A DNA stretch of 64,000 bases. It comes from Odontesthes bonariensis (taxonomy: Eukaryota > Chordata > Actinopteri > Atheriniformes > Atherinopsidae). The translations under genes were made by a program, and so were the position numbers. The DNA lies in the NCBI RefSeq assembly GCF_027942865.1, contig NC_134527.1, forward strand, positions 3,250,476 through 3,314,475, given 5' to 3'. This document shows, piece by piece, positions 54,297 to 64,000 of the stretch; position 1 is the stretch's first letter; the number at the start of each line of letters is the position of its first letter. The notes under the pieces were generated by a model that saw only the letters and a program-made list of their open reading frames with translations, was not told where the DNA came from and did no database searches.

Positions 54297-55080
54297 AGGG
54301 CTGGGCAACGATTAAAATGTTTAATCTAATTAATCACATGATTTCCCTGATTAATCACGATTAATCGCATTTGTACGCAGAATCCAAAAATGAATCCAAA
54401 AGTAGTGTGTAGCTTTTAGCATTTAGTTTTATTTTAAATGTGCTGCCATATGAATGAAAGTGCCATAACATTTGTTGTGCAAACACACTTTTAACATCAG
54501 CATCTTTCTGTAGTTTTTATGTAGAAGCCTCGCTCCACTGTCTGTTTCCTTGAATGACTTGCTGCTATCAGTTGTGTGTTTTGCCTTCAAGTGATATTTT
54601 AGACTGGAACTACTACGCTGAGAAGACAATTCAACTTGGCAGTGTTTACAGATGACTTTGGTTCTGTCGACTCCGCCGTCTGGAAGAACTTTAACATGAA
54701 AATGGCCGAGTAAAAGTTCCGTACCCTTCTCCATGTTTGGTGGATCCGCCGATTACTTTCTTTTCCTGTTCCGCAGCAGACAGCAGCAGACTTTTACAAA
54801 ATGAAATAAATAATAAAACGGGGTTCGAGTCCCGCATCGGACGGCCCTGTGCTGCGTGTCGTTCCCCCTCTCTCTGCCCCCTGCTTCCTGTCTCTCTGAA
54901 CTTTCCTATCCATTAAAGGCACAAAAGCTCCCCAAAATGTTTTTTTTTTTTTAATCTTTTTATTAGAAAAATAATTAAATTGAAATAAAAATTAACTAAA
55001 ACCTGCGTCAATGTGCGATAAAATATTTATCGGCGTTAAATAATTAATGCGATAATAACGAGTTAACTTTCCCGGCCCTA
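54297..55080 (-). mobile_element. BED-type hAT, most complete copy (c)
   Basis: Ends TAGGGCTGGGCAACGATT and TTAACTTTCCCGGCCCTA. The flanks GTTGTTAT and GTTCTAAT match at 6 of 8. The minus strand (54429-54734) encodes 101 residues with a BED-type zinc finger (CKHCQ, HLKAKHT). The transposase catalytic part is absent. A SINE fragment is inserted at about 54819-54955. Confidence 0.85.
54819..54955 (+). mobile_element. tRNA-derived SINE fragment
   Basis: Begins with a tRNA-like B box (GGGTTCGAGTCCCGC), followed by CCCTGTGCTGCGTGTCGTTC, CTTTCCTATCCATTAAAGGC and a T-rich end. The tRNA 5' half and A box are missing, so it is a 5'-truncated SINE. Confidence 0.75.
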
Positions 55081-55523
55081 GTTCTAATACTCCAATAATT
55101 TGATTGTTTGCAGCCACCTTTCCTCCAGTAAACCGCAGCCCTTTTATCTCTTTCACAATCAGGGAAATAATTATTTTGGCTGCTTGCATACCGTAAGTAA
55201 TGACCGGTTTCTTAAAGAGTGCGTGACAGAGTGCAGGTGTGACGCATGGCTCTGTTACAGGTTACAGGACAAGCGTTCTGCCTCCAGAATCCACTCTGAA
55301 GTGTAACGTGTGTTGTAAGATGTGAACATCGCAGCCAGACCAAAACAGCTCAGAGGTGCATGGAGAATGGAGCAAGCTCCATTCTTCCCCTCAGGACTCC
55401 CAACATCTTTGTCCTCCCCCGCCCACCTCGCTGAGTTTTCATGTTCAGGCTTGTGTGGCCACGCAGACTCCATTCATGCTTCCCCACATTCGTGGTGTGA
55501 AACGCTTTTCTTTCCGCTTATTT

Positions 55524-56600
55524 TATCAAATCAAATTTATTTGTAGCACATTTCATGTACAAAACAATTCAAAGTGCTTCACATAAAATAAAAGCATTGC
55601 AGCAGGGAGTGTAAGAAGCATTAAAAATGCATAAAAGAAAATAAAGAGAAACAAATAAAATGATTGAAAACAAGCAGATAAGTTCAAAGATATCGTGCAG
55701 ATTTCATGCATAGACACATGAGAACAGAAATGTCTTTAACCTGGATTTAAAAATGTCTCCATTTGGTGAAAGTTTAATCTCCACTGGCAGTTTGTTCCAC
55801 TTGTTTGCAGCATAACAGCTAAATGCTGCTTCTCCATGTTTAGTCTGGACTCTGGACTGGACCAGCTGACCTGAGTCCTTGGACCTCAGAGCTCTGCTGG
55901 CTTTATATTCTCTGAACAGATCACAGATTGTAAACCATCAGCAGGCTTTTAAAATCTATTCTGTGACTGACTGGAAGCCAGAGTAAAGATTTTAAAGCTG
56001 CTGTGATGTGTTCAGATCTCTTAGTCCGGGTTAAAGCTCCAGCAGCAGCGTTCTGGATGAGCTGCAGATGTTTAATGCTCTTTTTGGGAAGTCCAGTTAA
56101 AAGAGCGTTACAGTGATGGAGTCTGCTGGAGATGAATGCATGGATGAGTTTCTCCTGGAAACCTTTAATTCTGTTGATGTTTCTGAGGTGGTAAAAAGCT
56201 GCCTTGGTGACAGCTTTGATGTGGCTGCTGAAAGTCAGATCTGAGTCTATCAACACTCCGAGGTTACCGACTCGGTCAGTGATCGTAACGTCCCGAGTCT
56301 CAAGATATTTACCAACGCTGACCCTCTTCTCTTTGCTCCCAAACAGAATGATCTCAGTTTTGTCTTCATTTAATTGTAGAAAATTCTCTCTCATCCAGGT
56401 GTTTACTTCCTCCAGACACTGACACAGTACGTCTGCTGGGCTGCAGTCGCCATGGTGACAGAGACACATAAAGTTGTGTATCGTCTGCATAAACTGTGAC
56501 AATTGATGTTAAAGTTCTGGAATATCTGACCCAAAGGGAGCAAATACAAGTTAAACATAAGAGGTCCAAGAATTGACCCCTGGGGGACTCCAAGTCATGG
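55524..56600 (-). pseudogene. L2 (Maui-like) LINE 3' half
   Basis: The 3' tail is at 55524-55625 and the minus-strand coding part lies at 55921-56590: [10 protein letters not shown] (the reverse-transcriptase catalytic YADD), then LQLNEDKTEIILFGSKEK, NLGVLIDSDLTFSSHIK, RLHHCNALLTGLPKKS and LLWLPVSHRIDFKSL. A frameshift near 56450 separates YADD from the rest. It is 5'-truncated, in ATP8B1 intron 1. Confidence 0.9.
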
Positions 56601-57285
56601 CCACTCGCTCAGATTCATAGCTGCCAATAGTAACAAAATAACTCCGGCCTTCTAAGTAGGACCTGAGATGGTAAAAAAACAAAGGAAGGTAAGAGCAGGG
56701 TTCCAGATGTCGAGCTTCCAACTCCTCTACTGTGGTGCTCTACATCACTTTACTGTAGAAACAGTTTCCCCTTCCTGGTTGAAACATTTCTTTGGTGGCG
56801 TTGGGAAAACGATCATCACGAGGCTGACAAACGCATTCTTTTTCAGTGCTGCAGGGACGCCATGTCGGCCATTGTTACCCTTCACATACAGACCTTCAGG
56901 GTTTGCATATTCTCTGCATGTATTTATTTATTTTTTGGCTATCTGCCTGCATTAAGCAGGAAGATGGTGTCATTCCCTTACGAGTTCCTTCGATGTTGCA
57001 TCATAATGATAATTAAAAACTATTTTTTTCTTAGATGTTATCACATGCAGTTCCCAATAAACATATTTACTTTCTGTTCCTTTGAGTGTTGCTGCTCTGA
57101 GCAACTGTAGGATGGAAATGATGTCTTTTACTTTGAGAAAAGGGAGCGAGTTCTTTGGCTTTTAGGGAATTCAAACAGTTATCTGGTTCATTTCACCCAG
57201 TCAAGAACCTTCTTTCCAGCTCAAAGGTTATTTATTAAAGGAGAAAACACTTTCTTTTACAGTTGGAAAAGATGTTTCCCTCATG
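56601..57285. other. ATP8B1 intron 1, nothing recognised
   Basis: No repeats or coding similarity seen. Confidence 0.45.
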
Positions 57286-57480
57286 ACGACTGCTTGTCTT
57301 CACACTCAGCGGGGTCACATGGCACTGAAAGGATCGGATTATTGGCTAAATTACAATCAGACTGAGTTATTAAGTGCATGTAGACACCTTAATCTGACTA
57401 AGAATTGGATCGGATGGGATTCAGACCCCGAGATAACTGGGTTGAAAGTCACTCTAAACCTGCTTGTAGACGCTGAAGCT
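57286..57480. repeat. Dispersed repeat shared with 17395-17520
   Basis: Contains TACAATCAGACTGAGTTATT and GTGCATGTAGACACCTTAA; the earlier copy is in reverse. Probably a non-autonomous DNA transposon. Confidence 0.6.
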
Positions 57481-58510
57481 CGTGGTGAATCAGACTTTGC
57501 GTTCTGCGCATGCTCCAGATGTTTTCCCGGGGTCGTGACCCAGAAGTCAAAGGAGACGATATTCCTGTTGTTGTCGCCGTCAGAAAGAAACAAACAACGC
57601 GATGGAGAATGCTCCGTTGGGCATCGAGTTTGTGCAACAAGCAGCTCATCACAGACCAAATGTAGAGGGACGTAGCTTCATCTGGCTCTGCGTTCTCCAT
57701 CTTTCTCCAATGCCTGAGTTTGTTTGTTGTTGTTGGTGGTGCAGAGGTCAACAGGAAGTGGCTCTATTAGCAACAGCTGGAATGGGTACAGCGCCACCTA
57801 TCATACCGGGGTATGACACGCTTTGTGCCTCTGATCCCATTCATTCACCGCCATATATCCAAGGAGAATTACCCAATTATAGCTGTAATAAAATTAATTT
57901 CACCACGTAGACCCACTGAGTGTCTTTAAGGGTCGATTTAGTTCTGCTGTCATTGTTTTATCCACATTTCTACCTCAGTTTGTTGGTCATTATTACGATG
58001 AACTGGTTGCAGTTTTAACACGTCTGCAAAAGTGGAGGTCGGCACTATTTCACGTTCGTTATTGGAGGGAAATTTGCACATTTTTAAAAAGCAGAGAAGT
58101 TAAAAACATGAACGAAAGGCTCTGTTCTGTTAAAGCTGCTGTTGGAGGGGAATGCTGGGATTGTTCTGCAGATCTGTTGATGCCTGGAAGACATCGCTTT
58201 GTAACAGGATGAGCAGAGTTACTCATTTCACCTGTCGGTGGTTTAAATGTTGGGACTGATGGTGAATATATAAACAATGCGTTTTCACATTGAAAGTGTC
58301 CCATGAAAACATTTCGACAGTAAAAACATCACATGGACTAAAACTTTCGTTTGAATTTCCTGAAGAGGATTCTCCTTCTCGCCCTGCGAGGCTTTGCTTA
58401 CCTGGACTCACCTGGTGTCCTCCTGCCACTGTTGAATTTTTCAGAGGTGCATTTGTTCTTGGAACCAGACTAATCCAGACTAATGAACCTTCTCAGCAGC
58501 GCTAATCGAT
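57481..58510. other. ATP8B1 intron 1, nothing recognised
   Basis: No convincing features. A TTGTTGTTGTTGG run lies at about 57722-57736. Confidence 0.45.
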
Positions 58511-58515
58511 CCTTT

Positions 58516-60634
58516 CAAGGCAGGAATTTCACGAGGGCCACGAGCCACTTTGGCCTTGTGCCCTTGAAAATTATATCTGCCATAAGGCCACAGTGGCCTT
58601 GATGCCCTCTCTGACTAAGTTTTGCGGTTTAGCAGTCTGCCTCTTTTCTGACACGGCTTCAATGAGCATCTGGTGGAGAAAAAATAAATAAAAAAGCAGC
58701 GGTGCGCTTGATTCGAGCCTGGATTTACACCGCTCGGACGGTCTATGACGACAGTTGACGTCAGTCTATCTCCGCCCACCCCCTCACGCGCCCGTGTGCG
58801 TAGCCAGGTGATTCTCCGCTGGAGGTGAGGGAAGGTTTTGTGACGATCCTGTTTGCCGTTAAGTTTTTCATTTGTCCAGCTTTAAGTGTAATTTTATGGA
58901 TAACATTTACTATTTCTTGCTCGTATGGTGATACATAATTATAATATTTTGAAGAGTTTTTGTTACTATTTGGATAAGTTACATTGCAGTTGTGTTTTAT
59001 TTTTATCTAGTGCTAGGCAGTTAGCTAACAACTAGGCAGTTAGCTAACAACTAGGCAGTTAGCGCTGTGTTGTTAGCTGTCAAAGACCTCTGTGCAGACT
59101 AGGTTCGTTTGCTGCTCGTTTAAACCAGGGCTCTAAATTAAAGAAAGTTATTTTTGGCGTGTATTTAAAAAAAAAACAGTCACTAGCCGGCTTGGCCGAT
59201 GATATATGAGGAACTTTACAATCGATTTCGCGGGACGCGCGAGCGCAGTTTCTATGGGAACGTATCCGCCGAGGCTGCCGTACTCGGGGAGCGGGTCACT
59301 CTTGGTTTGGAAATACGATAGACGCCGGTGTTCAGCCGATTTCTCCTACTTGTCGAGAATTACAACTTTGTGCATGCGCCGAGCCGATTTTCTAAGTTTC
59401 GTTTTCACGCCCATAATGTTTTGCTACCCTGCGTCTGATTATTTTCTTTTTTGGAAGACATGCAAAGTAATAAAACACTTATCGTATTATAACAAGCAGT
59501 TAGCTAACTTGCAGTTAGCTTAACATGCACAAATGGGGTGTCATTCACCATTTGATTTTTGTATTTGGGACACTTCTGTCTTTATTTAGGTGACTCTGCT
59601 CCATCATTGTAAATGAATGCATTGCGTTATTGGTACAAATACAGACGCAAACACTAACAAAATGTGGCGATGGGCCGTGAAGAGAAAAGCTATGCCTGCC
59701 AAAGGAGGGGAGGAGACGGAGGATATTTTGAATATATTGAATCTGGCATGGTGACACTTTGTGAGAAAAGGGAAAAAATGGAACTGATTTAGATGGATCC
59801 GAAGACAGTTCAGAGAGCTCGGACGATGTTTAAGCATTTCACAGTATCCATAATTCCATAATTAGTCTCTGCACATAGTTTTGTGTTTAATTTTGTGCAT
59901 TATCTGCACTAAAACATGGTTAGAAAGTTGTTAAATATTTCCATTTTTGTAGATTCAGGGTTCACATGAATACAGATCAGTTTTAAAGTTATTTTTTTTA
60001 TGTACAAACAATGTGACCCTGAATAGTCTGTGAGGGTTGAGGAGTAATGAAATGTTAGAATAAGTTTTGTATGTACACAAGTTTAATTATTGTAATTATT
60101 TTAATTGGATGTACATTCCCAATTTCACTGTAAAATGAATTTAAAGCTTTAGTTAATAAATTGATCAAATTAATTCAGTGGCTCTCATCTGTCTGTGGCT
60201 AGTGGATATAAATGATATCGCCCCATTTTCAAAACGCAATCAAAATACCCATTCACATGTCTTGTGGCATGCCTGAACTGTCCACAAAAAAAAATACATT
60301 ACACCCACTGGCCAGAACTAGCTTAGTTAGCTTAGCATAGCAACTGCCATTCACTTACATTGTAAGTGACGTCCTTTCAACGTAGGCCCACTACCACAGT
60401 CTCACAGTGAGCCAAACATGTCTGTGCTATAAGAATCCTGTGTAGTTTTAATAAAAAAAATGTTTAATTGCAATTTGGTGTCCATTAAATGCTTAATAAA
60501 CATATATAAAAGTATTGTAAACGCATATACAATCGTAGTCACTTCATATCATATGTTAAATCATTGTTTTAATTTATGGCCTTGTTGCCCTGGCTTTTGG
60601 CCTTTGTGCCCTTGAATGAAATTCCAGGCCTGAT
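58516..60634. mobile_element. 2.1-kb hAT-like element with GGCCTTGTGCCC ends
   Basis: The left end has GGCAGGAATTTCACGAGG then TTTGGCCTTGTGCCCTTGAA. The right end has GGCCTTTGTGCCCTTGAATG then AAATTCCAGGCCTG, an imperfect inverted pair. Inside are three copies of AACTAGGCAGTTAGCTAAC-like units (59005-59060) and small frame pieces, but no intact transposase. The 8-bp duplication was not fixed. Confidence 0.65.
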
Positions 60635-60924
60635 TTCCACCATTAAACATTAAACCGATGGGAAGCGGCAACCCGAGCGTAGCGATTTCTCATTACGAGC
60701 AGTCGGTCAGTAATTCCCATGAAATGGTGGGAATGCACCGAGTAATTGGCCTATTTTTCAGCTTGAGCTTCTTTTTTTTTGTTTGTTTTTTCTTCTTTAT
60801 GTTTTGGGCAATAAATGTGCAGAGTGCATTGGTTTGGAGGCTTTTCACTGCGAGTAAGAGGAAAATAATGTGTTGACGAGGCAGAGGTGCATTTATTTAT
60901 GAATATAGAACCTCTCTTTGATGT

Positions 60925-61385
60925 AAATGTATTTTATTAATACAGCCCTTTACAGACAATCATTATGATTTACAGCAGGTAATAAATAAAGAGAAGAATA
61001 AGTAAAAACATATAGGGGTGGGGCCAAACTGCCACCTGTGATTCTTTCGGCAGATTATTTGTCCTCATTAACGGTGGGAACATGTCAAATTAAAAGAAAA
61101 GGGGGAAAAAAACAAGAGAAAAGCATCAAATTGACATATTTAAGGAGCTCGCAACAGATTTGCTTAAAAGATTGTTGCTTAAACTAGATAAATTGGTTAT
61201 GGACTGAATAATCGGCTTTTATTTAAAACGGTTTTGATGCAAACATGGCGACAGATTGACGATGCAACAGGAATTACACAAGGTCAGAACAGGTTAAGAT
61301 GTAAAAGTTCTTTATTTCTACAGCCCCTTTACAGAGAATCCTTACGGTGTACCAAAGTGCTTTACAGCGGGTAATAAATAAAGAG
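60925..61385 (-). mobile_element. L2-type LINE 3' tail fragments
   Basis: 60935-61010 and 61310-61385 each contain TTTACAG..AATC then GGTAATAAATAAAGAGAAGA, the reverse of the tail at 47550-47640. Confidence 0.65.
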
Positions 61386-61721
61386 AAGAATTAGTAAAAA
61401 TGATAAAAGAACAGTACAATGAAATGTTGTCAAATGTTACTGATGGTCAAAGATGTGAAACTGTGTGACGGGGAAAGCTTTGTAGTGTCTGCAGACCATG
61501 ATTATCAGTCCAAACATCAGTCTGTTGGTGACAAAGATCCAGCATGTCTGTACGTCACAAGCTTGTCTAAAGAGAACATGCACAACACCGTGACACCTCA
61601 GCACAGAGCAGGCTTGGTCTGAAGTTGCAGAACTTTTAGGACTTGCAGTGTGAAGCGAATGCTTTTAAAAATAACCGTTCCTGCTCATGTCGTCTTTCTC
61701 CAGATACCTAAAGGAGCGAAG

Positions 61722-62765
61722 ATGAGTCGGAGGCGCGCGGACTCGCTGGGGCCCGACGATGAGGTGATGCCCTACAGCGACGACGAGACGGACAATGAAT
61801 TGGGCGAGAGCTCTGAGGAAGAAGCAGAAGATACTGAAGCCCCTCATCCCCCAGTGGAAACGAGACCCAGTGGTATGCTCCCCTACCGAATTTATTTACA
61901 AGTTTTTATTCTTCTTTCTGACCTGGGCCTCTTCAAATCCAGGCTAAAAACCTCCTTATTTAGGATTGCTTTTATTACCCAGTAGTATGATGACACTTTT
62001 ATCTTATTTTACCTTAACCCTCATACCTGATTAATCTGATTAATTATCCCCACTCAATAATTCCACTTTGCATTCCATATTTTGAAAATACTGGCACCTA
62101 AAGGCTTAAAATTTGGGCTAAAAAGTTCAAATTGGCATCTAAAGGGTTAATTTAAAAAAAATAATAATTGAAAACTTGGTAGTTATGATCAGAACTGAAG
62201 TGGAAGAAAAGATTTATGAAAAAAAGTGGAAAAAAATTTAAATAAGATGTTTTTAGGTCGTTTTAAAAGAGGACAAAAATGTCCCTTTTCAGAAATGAAG
62301 GAGTTTTTTTTTTCTACACAATGAAAAATTGCATTATATATGATGTGTTTGAAATTTGAAAAAATAGTCAAAAATGCACAACTGGACCAAATATGATGAG
62401 TATCACTATCTACAGTGTGAAATTAGAGGAGAAAGTACACCCCAAGTGGACAAAAATGTCCCCCATCAGGGAGAAGGGTTAATCGATTTTGTTATATTTT
62501 AATGGTTTCACTGTTTTATTTTATTTTTTTGTTTTTTACTTCGTCTTCTCTGTATTTATTACCTGCTGTAAACCGTAAGGATTGTCTGTAAAGGGCTGCA
62601 TAAATACAGTACATTTACATTTATTAGAAAGATTTCAAACAGGTTATTTTTTTATCGTATTTTTCAGAAATGGGCTGGAAAGTGAAAGCCAACGACCGAG
62701 CCTACCACCATCTGCCAGAGTTCCAGAGAAAAGTCTTCCTGTGCATGAAGAAGAGCAGATACTCT
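61722..62765 (+). CDS. atp8b1: Phospholipid-transporting ATPase ATP8B1, N-terminal exons
   Basis: P4-ATPase catalytic subunit; with a CDC50 partner it flips phospholipids across the apical membrane, and in humans its loss causes inherited cholestasis. The first coding exon is 61704-61872 (ATG at 61722, purine at -3) and the second is 62668-62765. Acceptors are CTCCAG and TTTTCAG; donors are gtatgc and gtaagc. Together they give 83 codons, phase 1 at the first junction. Evidence for identity: DDEVMPYSDDETDNEL matches the acidic N-terminus of ATP8B1 (human NDEVVPYSDDETEDEL), and WKVKANDRAYHHLPEFQRK matches the following WQVKANDRKYH segment. The first transmembrane segments and everything else lie right of the window. 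The intron between them holds an L2 tail with a nested TTAA element. Confidence 0.95.
61905..62625 (+). mobile_element. L2-type LINE tail split by a TTAA element
   Basis: The tail (CTGACCTGGGCCTCTTCAAA to CATAAATACAGTACATTTAC) matches 47395-47645. It is interrupted at 62018-62478 by an element with ends CCCTCATACCTGA and TCAGGGAGAAGGG, flanked by TTAA (62014-62017 and 62479-62482). Confidence 0.78.
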
Positions 62766-63345
62766 GTAAGCCATAGCCGAAACGTAGCCAAACATGGCCG
62801 ACGCTCCCTGTGCAAATAAAAGGGAAAGAAAGGATCTCTGATTATAAATGTGCTATTTTTAGGGTTATTTGTGCCTTTGTGGTGCGGTTTTGCTGCTTTG
62901 TTTTAAACTGAGATGAAGAATGTGGTTCGTCCACACGAGTAAAACTAGATGATCAGCTCCTGTGTGACGCTAATGGACTATTCATGTGAAAGGTGATCGC
63001 CACCATGCGAGGCGCTCCCTCCAGCGGAGGGGCGTGGCTTGGGTTTTCCACAGCTGGCGAACACACGAGTGTTTCCATCTGTGACGTTGGGTGTCATCGG
63101 TCTTTGTGAAGTCTGAAACCCGACCGCCCGGTCGAGGCGAGCTTTACTAACAGACCCAGAGAGCCGGTGGAACTGAGGGCAGAAGGCGTACCAAACAACA
63201 AGTTGTAATCGGCTAAATATGAGTCCTACCTTAAACGATAAGCAGGTGGAAGCTTGAGACACTTAATCATGTCTCTACAGAGCAGGCTTCAACCAGGACT
63301 CACACTAAGTTGGTCTTAAAGACCATTTCATTGCAACTAGGGATG
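62766..63345 (+). other. atp8b1: ATP8B1 intron, nothing recognised
   Basis: Intron following the second coding exon; no repeat or exon signal is clear. Confidence 0.5.
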
Positions 63346-64000
63346 TCCCAATTAGGGTTGTTTGTCCCCGAGTCATTTGATTTTGAGTTTCTGCCGATAC
63401 CGAGTTCCGATTCTTCTACAGTACATCAAAAAAATTAAGAAGAAACAGATCCAGGATGTCCCTGATTTCTTATTTTCTTCACTTATTTTATCATTTAACA
63501 CTTATAAACAGAGCACTTCTGTGAGGAAGCTTCAACAACCAAAATAATCAAGTAATAAACAAATTCTTCAGTTGTAGTTTAGTGCAACAATGTCTAATAT
63601 AAAAACCTGACATACCTGCAGGCATGTCAACAAATAAGCGGATAAAAGTCCCACAGTGTTCTAAAGTAAGGCCAGTAATGTGCTTTAACTGCACTCCTAA
63701 TTCTTACTCTCCTCCTCTGGCTTCACAGAAGGAAATGTCCTTGCCACCCCTTGGAATCCCAAAGTTTGCATCTCACAGTTTGCAATCGCAACGCTTTTGT
63801 CGTCCACTTTAAAATGCCTCCACACCGCGGACATTCGGCCCCCAGCTTCTATACGCCTTCCTCAGTGGAAATAAATGCAATGTGGGGGCATTGGAGACCC
63901 ATCCAAGATGGCTGCCGCGCTTATACGTCAGTCTGAGGCGTCTACGTATATCATGTCTATGGTTGAGACGGTCTGACTCTGTACCACCACATAACAGGAA
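63346..64000. mobile_element. hAT-like element, runs off the window
   Basis: Starts TAGGGATGTCCCAATTAGGG, resembling the ends of other fish hATs (compare GGGACATCCCTA at 24754-24765). The second end was not found in the window. No transposase is visible. Confidence 0.5.

Noticed and set aside
54819-54835. tRNA gene
   Set aside because: Only the B-box half is present, with SINE body and tail following; no acceptor stem or A box.

Overview
This is a vertebrate nuclear window, almost certainly from a ray-finned (probably percomorph) fish. Three spliced housekeeping or transport genes can be rebuilt exon by exon. NARS1 (cytosolic asparaginyl-tRNA synthetase, minus strand) has 14 exons from 13110 down to 22, and its last exon lies left of the window. 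TXNL1 (thioredoxin-like 1, minus strand) is complete in 8 exons, 43791 to 37244. ATP8B1 (P4-ATPase flippase, plus strand) has its first two coding exons at 61722-61872 and 62668-62765, a probable promoter and non-coding first exon near 48.4-48.76 kb, and the rest beyond the right edge. NARS1, TXNL1 and ATP8B1 also lie in one region of human chromosome 18, so this looks like conserved synteny.

Between NARS1 and TXNL1 lies an inverted duplication (about 17.6-26.6 kb and 31.4-34.65 kb). It carries two copies of a TRIM16/TRIM25-like E3 ligase gene with RING, two B-boxes, coiled coil and PRY-SPRY. Such fish genes are usually single-exon. Here both copies are split at the same codon by a hAT-family transposon flanked by an 8-bp target duplication (CAGGCGAG). 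The duplication plus the first base of the transposon makes a GC-type splice donor (CAG|GCGAGT). The pyrimidine-rich transposon end plus the other duplication makes an acceptor (CCCACCCCTACAG|G). Splicing there would remove the transposon and restore the ancestral frame exactly. Both copies are open from ATG to stop when spliced this way. This candidate transposon-born GC-AG intron is the most interesting object in the window.

The remainder is dense transposon and satellite sequence. There are many hAT elements with 8-bp duplications, and about ten insertions of short elements flanked by TTAA. One TTAA site inside the hAT 'intron' has been hit separately in the two TRIM copies. Also present are a Harbinger element, a pogo/Tigger remnant, a Tc1 remnant, and L2-, Tx1/L1- and RTE-like LINE pieces. 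Several minisatellites appear to have grown out of transposon sequence: a 7-bp array from a MITE end, a 55-bp array from an L2 3' end, and a roughly 15-bp array from Tc1 transposase. A 19/20-bp array of about 88 units touches a NARS1 splice donor. I see no CRISPR array, operon or prokaryotic system. Long open frames inside the satellite arrays are artefacts of repeat length.
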